DNA of 64,000 bases from Pseudofabraea citricarpa (lineage: Eukaryota; Ascomycota; Leotiomycetes; Helotiales; Dermateaceae), in the NCBI GenBank assembly GCA_029641185.1, contig JAPWGK010000020.1:124001-188000 (forward strand), written 5' to 3'. Positions 11,756 through 22,490 of this stretch are shown in pieces (positions within the stretch are counted from its first letter, which is position 1; the number at the start of each line of letters is the position of its first letter). The notes beneath the pieces are model-generated. The model was not told the DNA's origin, ran no database searches, and worked only from the letters and a program-made list of their open reading frames with translations. Position numbers and translations under genes: made by a program.

Positions 11756-13076
11756 TGAGTCGCTGACTGACGATTGCTTCCGGACAGAATTCCCCGTCGG
11801 CATTTGCCTCCCCCGTGTCCAGACTCACCACCAAGGCAGCATTCAATAATATACAAACAAGAGGGATGGAGTGACCGTTCAGAGGTGCGAATGAGGTAGC
11901 TCAGAGCCAGTTTTCCGAGTTCCATGGCCATCCTCAGAGGGGTGGCTGAACCATGTAACATCAAACCAGCGCTGTGGATTTGGGAAGCTCAGGAAGCCCG
12001 TCAAAAGTCTCAGCTCGCTCGGCCAAAGAAGTCGAACTCGACTTCGAGAATCAAGATACCAGCTGGGCCTTCGGCGTCACCAGTGCAGCAGCTACTCCCA
12101 ATGCGGCGAAGCTTGAGAGCGATCTAGAAGGCATCTTGTCGTTGTGAATCTGGGGACTCTAGACCAGTGCCATAAAGCATATTCTCTGCGGACGACGAGC
12201 CTACCAGTTCACAACACGTACCGCATCGTACGGCCACATACGTACACACAGGTGACGTGAAGTCTCTGATTATTAAACCCGTTCTCGATCATCTTCGAAG
12301 CCTGAACGTGTGGACGGAGGTAATCGTTGACGCAAGAGTCGCTCTTCCTGTGGAGGGAGGCCAGTCTGTCTTGTCGTCTGCTCTTCGGATTCTGATCAAA
12401 GTCCATGGCCATCCATCCCTCCATTCGCCCATCGATCCCGCCATCCAGCCACCCCTCTTCTCGTCTCATCTCGTCTCGTCGCCCCAAGCCGGCCTGTTGC
12501 CAGTCCAGTGTGCGCTCGAGAGTCGACACATGCACAACACCACAGCACGTATCTGCAGTGCAGCTATTTCGGGTTTAGCCGTCGTCCCAAGAAGCGGATT
12601 CTTGCCATCTCCCCCGCTCCAATGCGACCCTGAGCCAAGGGCAGATGGCTTGGTGTGACAGTGCCGCCGAGGGCTGTGCAGCTTGTCATTGGACGGCATG
12701 GTGGCCTCACAGAGTGGTTCGTCGCCTTCCGAGGGGATCATCTCGCTTGACCCTGCTCAGATCATGCTCTGATGCCTGTGTGTCCGAAGTTTCGAAGGCG
12801 AACCCTTTGGAAAATCATCGTGGCGAACTGGGATGAGCGGCGACTCAGGAGTCAGGACTCAGGCAGGCGAGGCTCAAGAGAAAGCTCATCTGCGATGAGG
12901 GCACCACGGTCCACGGGGCAGCGGCGACAGGGGAGCGGCATCGTACGAGCTGTGGGCCGAGATTTGGCACATCGGACGGGTGGCATGGGGTACAGTACTC
13001 AGTCAGTACAGTACAGTAGGGTCAAGGAAGACAACAAACGTACAGTACGGTTGACCCGTAGAGTACGATCATCGAT

Positions 13077-13119
13077 GGGGGGTTGGAGGGGGGGAGGAGG
13101 GGGGGAGGAGGGGGGGGGT
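13077..13119 (+). repeat. G-rich run, potential quadruplex-forming sequence
   Basis: Runs of four to nine G separated by one to three bases (GGAGG, GGAGGAGG spacers) on the plus strand. At least four G-runs lie within 45 bp, which satisfies the usual G-quadruplex pattern. Confidence 0.8.
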
Positions 13120-13250
13120 GTATGTCGTCGGTAGGTCGTTGGTAGGTACGGAGGTACTAGGTGGTAGGTAGGTCGTCAAGTGAAAAGTAAAGTATATACC
13201 TCCTAGGTACACATAACATACATGCATCCTGCAGCATGTCGTTGACTCGT

Positions 13251-13310
13251 TTGTCGTCGTTGTCGTTGTCGTTGTCGTTGTCATTTTCATTGTCATTGTC
13301 ATTGTCATTG
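13251..13310 (+). repeat. Hexanucleotide arrays TTGTCG then TTGTCA
   Basis: Four to five GTCGTT units pass directly into four to five ATTGTC units, so the array changes unit by one base partway along. Confidence 0.9.
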
Positions 13311-15415
13311 CACAATAGGACGCCATAGAGGGGAGAAGACAGCTGGCGGGCAGAACTTGGTCACATCTCAAATTCGACAGGTATGAAAGGGTCTATGCAC
13401 CCACGTGGAAAAGTGCAATGCCATAAAGGGGAAGCTGCAGGTACAAGGGGCTCATCTCCTAACACGCGCTTCCTACTGTCTCACCACGACGCACGCTTCT
13501 TTCCTCATGTGCAGTTACGAGGAATCCATCGCCCTGATAACAACAACGACATTAACGACGACTACGACGACAACGACGATTACGATGATGATGGTAGCAT
13601 CTCTTGTTTTCAGCTTCCCTCGTGCATATGATGGCTCTCGGACCACGGACTACTTCATGCAACCCACGCAAGGTTGAGAGCAAGAGCTTCATGGGACCGA
13701 CCCCCTTTGCTTTCTTTTGTGTCATATTCCAAGAGAACAAATAGTCATAGTCCTTGACACTGCGTGCCCGTTACAAAGGGCGCCGAGGAGAGCAACCGTT
13801 GTTCCAAGGGCTACACCACCTCTGCTGCCATAATTTCCTTTCCGTCCTTGATAACCAAATCTCGCTCAACCTCCACCTTCCTTGCAGCACTCTCCGGACT
13901 TCATTTCGCTCTCTACTGTTCGCCGGATGAGACTCAGTTGTTGCTCCTGGGAGCTTGATGGCATGGCGAGCTGCGTGCCCCCCCTCCTCTTCCCCAAATC
14001 GTGTGTCGAGCTTTGACGCAGCCTTCCGTCCCAGCATTCCAGAGGCCGCACAAACTTTTTCCATCGACCATAGCTTTGGAAAGCCGTGGTTCACTTTTCC
14101 CCTGGCGCCACGGCTTCTCGCATCAAGCGTCACATAGGGGACCGAAAGATAGCGAGCCAGCACAGCAAGACCTGTACACAACCGCACATCATGCTGCTCT
14201 ATGGCAACCCCTCCTCGCAGTACAGCTAAAGCAGCAAACTCGAGGGTGCCACACGGCAACACTCGAGAGGTTTCCCTGGAACCTGTTATTGTGCCTTGTA
14301 CTCGCCGGAATTGTCTTAGGACACAGCATGTTGCATACACTCGACGGATCTGGCTTGGCTGATTTCAGCCGCCCAGATCTACGGGCTCGCCGCTATCTAG
14401 AAGGGAGGTAGAAGGAAATTCATAGGGTCCGCCGCAGTTCCTCCCGCGGCTTACAACGTCGCTGGGCCAGTTCCGGTACAAACTACGGTGAGTTGACGCT
14501 CGGAATCCCCATTCTGGACTTTGGCTTGCTAGCGATATTCCACCATACCGGCTGGGAAGCTGGATTCCAAGGAATCGGAGAATATTTGCACATCAGAAAG
14601 TTTCTCATGGCTCCGGCGTCCTCCCCGCACATGGGCAGCACCCCAAGGAACATCTTGATCTAGCAAACAGGCAGATCCAAACGCCACCATGGATCCACAA
14701 CACTGTGGATGACATAGCCTAAGTGGTTGACCACGATAGCACGAGGAAGCTATGAGAGACAGTGTCAGTATGATGACTTGTCCCAATGTTGATCCTAGAG
14801 GCCAAGACGAGATCAGGGAAATTGCCGTGGTCTGGAGTTACACGTGGGAAGAATGGTTTTCTACCACTGCTCATGATAGGCAATCCTCTTAGCGATCTAC
14901 ATGGCAGGACGGTGGGACAGCAGTAGTCCATCTCACTCCACAACATATTTTTTAGCATCTTCCTCCTTCTCTTCTTGTCGATGATGATTTCATCAATCCT
15001 GCTCCCGAATTCCTCTGCACATCCTATGATCTGCAACTCCCGAGTCCTAGCAACATTGCATCGAGCAACGCCAGGGTACCTGTAAAGGGATCTGGAAGTA
15101 GATTTTCATTGCTTCCATTCACTAACTCATCTCAATCGGCTGAAATGATGCATGTTATGATCTACGGCTTTCTTCCCGCCATAACCGGGCAGAGGCATTT
15201 AGTGACGTACCCTTAGATGAGAGTCTGTTAGATGCATGTTGTGTTACAAAAGACCGCCAGAAAGCAAGTCTGGGGTACTTATCTATCCATCTTTCGTTGT
15301 TTTATCCCAACGCTCTTCAACCTAGACCAAATAGTGTCGAGAGTCAATACGAGATCATCTCAGACGTCGTTGTCGTAGCTGCCTTACTTGACGGTCGGAA
15401 TAAGGTGCTTTAATT

Positions 15416-15431
15416 ACCTACCTAGGTAGGT
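15416..15431. promoter_or_regulatory. 16-bp perfect palindrome around CCTAGG
   Basis: ACCTACCTAGGTAGGT equals its own reverse complement. Related CCTAGG palindromes occur at 25679-25688 and 60841-60854. The function is unknown. Confidence 0.6.
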
Positions 15432-16146
15432 CATCAGTGATCTAAATATATTTTCGACGTCCTTGTGAGTTCTGACTAACAAGAATAAATCAAGCGAAGA
15501 CGGTTTATATTGCCTTACAAAATGCAAACTCCCTTTAAAAATATTTCATCCGCCTTGGTTATTTTGATGTTAGGTTTTTCTCTCTCTTTCTTCTATAGAG
15601 CTTTTATGGAAATCGGGGGGTTAGATACAGGATCAAGTCGTTGTTAAGGTCTTTTAACGGAATCGGAATCTTTAGAGGAAACGTGAATGATATAATATCA
15701 ATCCATTATCATATAATTCAGGTCCATCAACCTTAATCAGCCAACTTCACTTCTAGTCCAGAAGGCGTGTATTCCCTCAGTCTTCGTAGATGAAACTTTC
15801 CTTTTCATTAAGGCACTGAGCCGGGTATCATTTTGTCTAACTTCAGTCTATATATTGTTACAAAAAAGGCGCCGATAAATTCGGCTCTATATGCAATGTC
15901 GGCTTTCTGAAAACCAGGTATTCCGACCCATGTACTATTTGAGAAGCAATGCCATCTCCCAAGTGTATCTTTCCTTGGTGGTCCAATCTGGGATTTGTTA
16001 CTTGCTCTTAGAAGCGCCGCCCATTATTCCAGGGAGCTTTACAGGTGATTCGTCCAGAGACTCCGCTCGGACAGGATGCGTTCGTTGTAGCCCTTCTCCC
16101 TCCACCAGGTCCTCCTCATCGTATAAGGATGTCGGTCTATAAGCGT

Positions 16147-17252
16147 TCAGCGAGAAACGCCAACTGGCTTATCGTTTGCTAATGTCATTCCCAATATCAA
16201 CTTAACCTCGGGGCAGTATTCCATGATGTGCTTCACCTGGCTCTCGTCGTCCCAAATCTGACCATGATGAACACCCAACCAGCCAACGTGATAACCTAAG
16301 GGGTTATCGTCCCAGACGCTTTCGACACTGAAATGTTTCGAGATAGTCGCGTTCGGCATCTTTGCATCCTTCAACTCGGCAAGTCTACTCGTGAGCCACA
16401 GATCCTCCAAAGCTCCATCAGAATGTGGCCGATGTCTCTTCTCTAGGACATTCAAAATCCGCGAGACCTTGCGTAGGCTTAAGCCTCCATTCCCTCCATG
16501 TTGTGCAGTCGCGGACCAAGGGGCTCCCACCCAATCCCATTCTAACCAGTCATTCAGCGACTCTTTGCTATTCGCACAGAATATGCTGTCTGGCTGCCAC
16601 ACCAGAAGATTTTCCGCCGGCTTTAATACGTCCCTGTATAGTCCGATATCAGTGAACATTTGACTGACAGATTCCCGGTCCGCCACACTATAATTCGGTG
16701 GGAGTGGGATAATGGTGAGCTTCCCGGATTCTTCGAGGCTGGAAATATGCGACGAAGACCGCAAATGGGCCATGGATTCCGGTGACCCCATGAACTTGAA
16801 CGTCCATTCATTCGGAATCAGGGATATCATATGCGTGAACAGGGCTGGAAGATGTGGTAATGGACGTGTCTCGACCATGAACGCCAATTTTGTGGGGTCA
16901 TAGGGCGATATTACAATAGGGACCTCCGGAAGCTCAGGCACCGCAGTCTCAGTCACATTTGGTTCGGGGATAATAGGTTCAGATATCAGCGGCTCGTTGG
17001 TGGTGGTCGTCGCTTTCGTGAGAGCACTGGTGAAGTGGAGTGTCTGAAATCCATCATCGTAAAGAACATGAAGGGATCTAATAGGGCAGTGAGCTCTTGC
17101 GGTTACACCCATCACATCGGAAAGGCAGAGGATGAATTGACTCACAAGTATACAAAGACAAGAGCGATCAGAGTCCCCGCCGTGCCTATGATCTGACGCT
17201 TCCGATTCTTTGGTTGTAGGAGCCATAGACTCGTGAGTGATTCGAGACCCAT
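16147..17252 (-). CDS. DUF5672-like type II membrane protein, probably glycosyltransferase-related (two exons)
   Basis: The C-terminal domain (VGAPWS, GNGGLSLRKVSRIL, EDLWLTSRL, FSVESVW) matches my knowledge of the fungal DUF5672 family, thought to be glycosyltransferase-like. The frame running to 17226 gives an odd N-terminus. A better model starts at 17252 (MGLESLTSLW): exon 1 is 17252-17146, a 68-nt intron spans 17145-17078 (GTGAGT donor, ATTAG acceptor), and exon 2 is 17077-16147, giving 345 aa. Exon 1 then encodes basic residues (KNRKRQ) followed by a hydrophobic stretch, IIGTAGTLIALVFVYL, a classic type II signal anchor. The domain would face the Golgi lumen. The model rests on frame, splice consensus and the anchor. 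Confidence 0.8.
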
Positions 17253-18825
17253 CCTTTCCTTTTATTGCGACTTTGATCCCATGCCCCGAATTTCAGCGTG
17301 GCAAGCAAGCAAGAACGAAAGGGAAAGAAACAGGAGAGAGGAATAGGATGGGAGGATATACTTGGAGATCAAGCCGGTTTACCTTTTGGGAGGAAGCAGA
17401 GACGCTGGAATCTGGCGGCTGGCCATCTAAAAGAAGGAGCTCCAGCCCCATTACGACTCCTTCGGGGAAGCACAACACCTTCCTTTGCTGTCAGATCCTA
17501 GTCCGTATCGAGGCTTTGAGTGGAGTCTTGGGGCCCTCGTCGTCAAATACGAAGGATCAGATCACACACAGTCAGCCTCTTCGGTCAGAATGTAGGGTCC
17601 AGGGACGTTCCCTATCAATGCTTGGCACAGCCTTGTCTGCACACGCAACCAGACTCGTGCAGCCCAGTCCAAGTTGGGCAAGCTGGTGCGTGCCTGGCTC
17701 TATTCACTGCTTGGGTACATCTCAAGACTCAAGAGCGCTCTTCTCACTTCATTCCTATGGTCACGGCGGTGTTTACTGTTTGTCTGTTTGTCTGTGTCTG
17801 TGCCACGTCGTTTCCGGAATTACGGATGGCTTTTTATGTCAAGACTGTTACTAACGCGCCTGCAGAAAGAGAGACGAGAGGAAAACTCTAAGTGCGCTCG
17901 CTTACGAGGTAACGACAAATTAAGGCGGCTTAATAATCAGCTTGCGGCTGGTAGATCAAACCGTCAACCAGAGCAGCCCACTTCCCCCTTTTTATCTTGC
18001 TCTGATCCGAGCTTTGCATTGGGGTTTCCCCGTTGCGATGATGCCATTTGATAAGGATGGCTGTCTTGTCCTGGTGGCTCTCCCTAAATCTCGTCTATAC
18101 CGGGAAGAACAGGGGTAAGGAAGTCCATTTGTATCTAAATTACAATTCATAGCAAGGTGGCATATATCCCTTCTTGAGGAAGTCGGAATCAACTATAGCA
18201 ATGGCCTTAGCCTTAGAAGCATGGCACCGATTTGGACTTCTTATTCGAACGAGCAATTGTTTACCTTACGTATTAGAGGTTGTCAGAAGGAGAGTGGTTT
18301 CCTTGTGTTGTGAAAACAGGATTTATAGGGCATTTTCAATGGAACATGAGGGCGGGGTTGTAAGCTTGCTTGGATAGTATACCAGCTATAGAAATCAAAT
18401 TAAGACGTCGGCTCGACCCGCGCCTTAGCTTAAGATTTTACATACATAAACTTGATCTAGAACATATTATTTACCTACTATACTCTGTGTCTTTTGTTTC
18501 CTTGTCCTATTATAATTAATACATCCGCCTATTAATATGACACGATGTGAACTAACAAGGAATTTTAAGATTAGCTAGGTGAGAGTTCTTTGTTAGATTC
18601 AAACTTAAAGTTGAATGTTCCTTGCTGATTCTCTTAGAATATACCTATAGGTAAGTAAGTTGCAAAAAGGAGTTATTAGATTATCATAAACTTATATAAT
18701 CATCACATAAAATAACAACAAGAGAATGTGACCATGTTTAATAGCAATGCTTGCTAGAGTTTTGATATATTATTGAACTTTATATCTAATGCCTCTCTAT
18801 CTAGCCCTGCCACAACCCCCCTCAA
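17253..18825. other. Intergenic region, AT-rich in its second half
   Basis: About 1.6 kb upstream of the DUF5672-like gene and downstream of the HAD phosphatase gene. No frame shows a domain. 18400-18780 is AT-rich. I see nothing further here. Confidence 0.6.
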
Positions 18826-19729
18826 TCATGATTTCGTGACTAACGCATCTAAGATTTGTAGGGTAACACCCTTTTCAGAACTCTCTATGAGCTTCACACT
18901 TCTCAAATCTTTGACGATCCAATCGGCCCCAGCATCTAGAACTTGCTCGACAGTATGACTTGTGACAACACCAATAACCTTGCACCCTGCTGCCTTGCCT
19001 GCCTTAATTCCAGCTGGACTGTCCTCTAAAACAAGTACATCCGAATCACCCTTTAAACCTAACTTTTCTTTCCCCATCAAGTAACATGTAGGATCAGGCT
19101 TTCCGTTCTCTACATCTTCTGCTACGACCAAGTGTTCTGGTTTTGGTAGCTTTAAGACATCTAACCATCCAGTTACTAATGGTGTAGTTCCCGAGGTCAC
19201 AATTGCCCATGGCGACGAAGCTTTGGTGAGAGAGTCTAGCAGATCTCTGGCACCAGGTATCTCAACAGCATCTGCACCGTAATTCTTAGGAAGGAGTCCT
19301 TCCATATAGCAAATGTCTATGTGTGACCCATTAGCCAACACAGTAAAAAGTGAAAAGTAAAAGACCAGGAAAGCACCCACACTCCCAGTTTGCCTTCTCG
19401 GGGCTGATCAATTTCAGCACGTCAATAGACCGTCTTCCATGCGAAGTTTGGAGGATGACGCTGGCATCGACCCCGAGCTCTTCGCCGATTCTAGGAGTCC
19501 TCCATCAGGACTATTCAATTTACATCCGAGTAGAATAAACTCACGCATACCAGTGCTTAACCACAGCATCCGTGCTATCGATAATGGTTCCGCTACGAAT
19601 ATTATCAGTTCTAGATCTTGGTCTTGGGGTTTATGTTGAATACAAGGTAACTTACTCCATGTCAAACAGCAACCCGTGGAAGGTGGCTGTTTCTGGAGGA
19701 GCAGAGAACTCGGGAGTGTTTGAGCCCAT
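18826..19729 (-). CDS. HAD-superfamily sugar/glycerol phosphate phosphatase (four exons)
   Basis: Exons 19729-19656, 19592-19545, 19490-19381 and 19316-18826 join to 240 aa. Introns are 63, 54 and 64 nt, each with a GTAAGT/GTGAGT/GTGGGT donor and a TAG acceptor. The joined protein has all HAD motifs: I, DMDGTIIDST at residue 23 (split by intron 1, nucleophile Asp23 and acid Asp25); II, IVTSGTT; III, the lysine in GKPDP; IV, VLEDSPAGIKAG. Length and motifs match the yeast Gpp1/Dog1 group, which removes phosphate from glycerol 3-phosphate or deoxyglucose 6-phosphate in the cytosol. The exact substrate cannot be read from sequence. Its start lies 261 bp from the divergent NUG1 start. Taking only the last long frame would lose the catalytic motif. 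Confidence 0.9.
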
Positions 19730-19990
19730 GTCGAGTGTCGATTATGTGATTGCAAAAAAGAAGAATGTACTAAGGTAGGTACAGAAACAGGGCTTGTGGG
19801 AGTTTATATGGTCTAGGTGTAGTTTGCGAGGTCGGTGGAGTTGCCCCAGTGCGATCGCAGAGCCTAATCGGGAAAGTTGCCCGCGACGGAGCGCAGTTTT
19901 AGGAAGTCCGCCGTACAAAAGTTTTGTGCCGATAGATAATTTGATTTCTTCACTTCCGATAAGCTTAGCCCACCACATTTTCAAATTACA

Positions 19991-21648
19991 ATGGCAGGCA
20001 AACCAGGCAGTGCGTCACAACCCATAGCCCTCTGAATGTTTCTTCGCACATGTACTGACTTGTTCAATTAGAACCAAAGAGTAAGCGCACTCCTGTGCGC
20101 CTACGTCACAAAATCGAGAAAGCTTCTGTTGCGAAACAAAAGAAAGCTCGCAAGGTCGCAAAGTCGAATCCAGAATGGAGATCGAAATTAAAGAAGGATC
20201 CTGGAATCCCAAACCTCTTTCCATACAAGGAGAAGATCCTACAGCAGATCGAAACCGATCGGGCAAGAAAAGTCGAGGAGGCAGCAAAGAGGAGAGCAGA
20301 TGCGAAAGCAACCAAGACTGGTGAACAAGTGGAGAGAGATGTAGAAGCCCGGATGGAAGGCGTCGAGGTTGACGATGACGAATTCATGGATGAGGATCTT
20401 GACGAGGACGAGGACGCAAATCCCATGGCTGCTCTACTTGCCTCCGCAAAGGCGGCTGCTGCTCAGTATGAGGATGATCTTGGTAGTGATGACGAGATGG
20501 ACGAGGACGATGAGGACGATGAGGACGAAGACGACGAAGACGGCATCAAACTAGACGGTCTGCCTACGCGCAAAGATGGCTCAAGAAAAGCTTTCGACAA
20601 GGTCTTCAAGCAAGTAGTCGATCAGGCGGATGTTGTTCTTTACGTCCTTGATGCACGAGATCCAGAAGGAACACGATCTAGGGAGGTGGAGCGTATGGTT
20701 ATGGCTGCAGCAAGTGGAGGGAAGCGATTGATTCTTATTTTAAATAAGATTGATCTTATCCCAGCCGCAGTGCTAAAGACATGGCTAGTACATCTTCGAC
20801 GATACTTTCCTACCCTTCCTCTTCGAGCATCTGGGCCTGCACCGAATGCACACACTTTCACTCACCGCCAATTGACCGTACAGAGCACTTCAGCTACACT
20901 ATTCAGAGCTCTGAAATCCTTCGCTGCTGCAAAGCAACTCAAACGAGCTATCTCCGTCGGTGTTATTGGTTATCCTAATGTTGGAAAGTCATCTGTCATT
21001 AACGCACTTACAGCCCGTCTAGGCGGCGCTGGTGCAGCTTGCCCCGTAGGTGCCGAGGCGGGTGTGACTACAAGTCTCCGGGAGGTCAAGATTGATAGCA
21101 AACTAAAGCTCCTCGATTCTCCCGGGATTGTGTTCCCAAGCGCGGGCGATGGATCAAAAACATCTAAAGTTGAGGAGCAGGCAAGACTTGTATTGCTTAA
21201 TGCTGTACCACCGAAGCAGATTGAGGATCCTGTGCCAGCTGTTACTCTCTTGCTGAAGAGGTTATCTGGGTCCGAGGGCATGCTAGCAAAGCTCATGGAT
21301 GTCTACAGCCTTCCCCCTCTGTTGACCGCCAACGGTGATCCTACCACCGATTTTCTGGTGCAAGTTGCGAGGAAGAGAGGAAGATTAGGCAAGGGAGGAG
21401 TGCCCAATATCAACAGCGCAGCAACCACTGTTATCACTGACTGGAGAGATGGCCGCATTCAAGGGTGGATGGATGCACCCGTTCTGGCAATTGCTCCTGC
21501 AACCACAGCAGGCAAAGCACACGATGCCACAGCGCCTATTGGTGATCAAAAGGAAATCGTTACCGAGTGGGCAGCCGAGTTCAAGCTGGAGGGTCTGTGG
21601 GGCGATGGAAAGGATGAGATTGTGGAGGAAGTCATGGCAGATGCGTAA
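19991..21648 (+). CDS. NUG1: Nucleolar circularly permuted GTPase Nug1/Grn1 (nucleostemin family)
   Basis: Exon 1 is only 19 nt (19991-20009, MAGKPG). A 62-nt intron (GTGCGT donor, CAATTAG acceptor) leads to exon 2 at 20072-21648, 531 aa in all. The N-terminus KPKSKRTPVRLRHKIEK is the basic GN3L/Grn1 domain, and a strongly acidic block lies near residues 140-190. The GTPase motifs are in permuted order: DARDP at about residue 200, G4 NKID at 231, G1 GYPNVGKSS at 306 and G3 DSPG at 355. This order defines the YlqF/YawG GTPases. Nug1 acts in nucleolar maturation and export of the 60S pre-ribosome. Divergent from the HAD phosphatase gene. Confidence 0.92.
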
Positions 21649-22490
21649 GAGTATTATGAATGGACACTGTTTCGGGGAGTTTCTGGCGCAGCTGGGTGTT
21701 CAATAGGCAAAAAGTTGGCTTGATCAAATGCCTTGCTTGCATTATTATGCTTGGCTTCCGAAAGGTGTCTTACTTCTTGAGTGAGTTCCGCTACGTCGAC
21801 AGCACCGGATGCTCAAGGCTGGCTTGGACCCTTCAGCCTTGCTGGAAGAGCATCAGTGACGTTTGTTTTGCCCATCTTTGGCTTTGCTCTGCTCTGGGGC
21901 TCTCCGGGGCTCTGGGAGCGTGCCACAAGTTCCACAACAATTCATCCAATGTTTGTTTCAACAGGGATTGTCAGTGCACCACACCCTGGTTCTGATCTTC
22001 AACGCTTCCGTTGCTTCTTACGGGGCCAGCTGAGTGATCCCTGGTTCCGAGAAGCGATTGACCGTGAGGATCCAATGGGACCACGGCTGATAGGCGATTG
22101 AAATGAACCACGCAATTGACAGTGTCCGTTCCTCTTGGCTTGTCTTGGCCGAATAATGACCTTGTTTTGCTGCGAAAACGATCATGCTACTGTACAGTAC
22201 CAATCTCCATATCTGCCGTGCCTCTGTTGACCTGCTTTCTTTTCTTCTCATCTTCTCGTCTTCTCGTCTTCTCATCTCCCTCCTCTCTGTCCACTCGCGC
22301 TGTCTTTCTGTACGTATATCACAACCGCTCGCTGCCTTGCCAACGCGATTCTGTGCTTGCGCCGCCTCACTACCTCTGTAACTAACATTGCATTAGAGTT
22401 CAAGTCCAGCTTGCCTCCCTTCCTTGAAGCCCTGTGTAGATTATTCTTTCCTCGCGTCTCACTGACACTCTCGCGCTCGGGCGAACCAAC
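21649..22490. other. NUG1 3' region and PhoD-like gene promoter
   Basis: 840 bp without a supported gene. It contains TACTGTACAGTAC at 22188-22200 and a pyrimidine-rich tract of TTCTCGTC-like repeats at about 22225-22285, typical of a fungal core promoter or leader before the ATG at 22491. Confidence 0.6.

Larger units (their letters stand above)
8000..16146. other. 8.1 kb region without a supportable gene, rich in tandem repeats
   Basis: Between the homeobox start (7999, minus) and the stop of the next minus-strand gene (16147) I find no frame with a recognisable domain or a convincing exon chain. The reported open frames between 8.4 and 13.4 kb are mostly translations of simple repeats (poly-Thr, poly-Val, poly-Gly), and those at 13.7-15.1 kb have no family signature. 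The region contains GTG/GGT tracts, a GTCGTAGT octamer array, CTGT, AAC and CAGCA arrays, a 9-bp ACAGTAGGC array, a G-rich run, and many TACAGTAC words. It may be promoter, long 5' leader or non-coding RNA territory of the homeobox gene. Confidence 0.6.

Noticed and set aside
13771..14340. 189-codon minus frame in the long gap
   Set aside because: Arg/Cys/Ser-rich with no family signature, overlapped by other frames of similar length on both strands; typical of random frames in GC-richer DNA.
19414..19755. 113-codon minus frame
   Set aside because: A read-through of three exons and two introns of the HAD phosphatase in the wrong frame; splicing gives a conserved protein.
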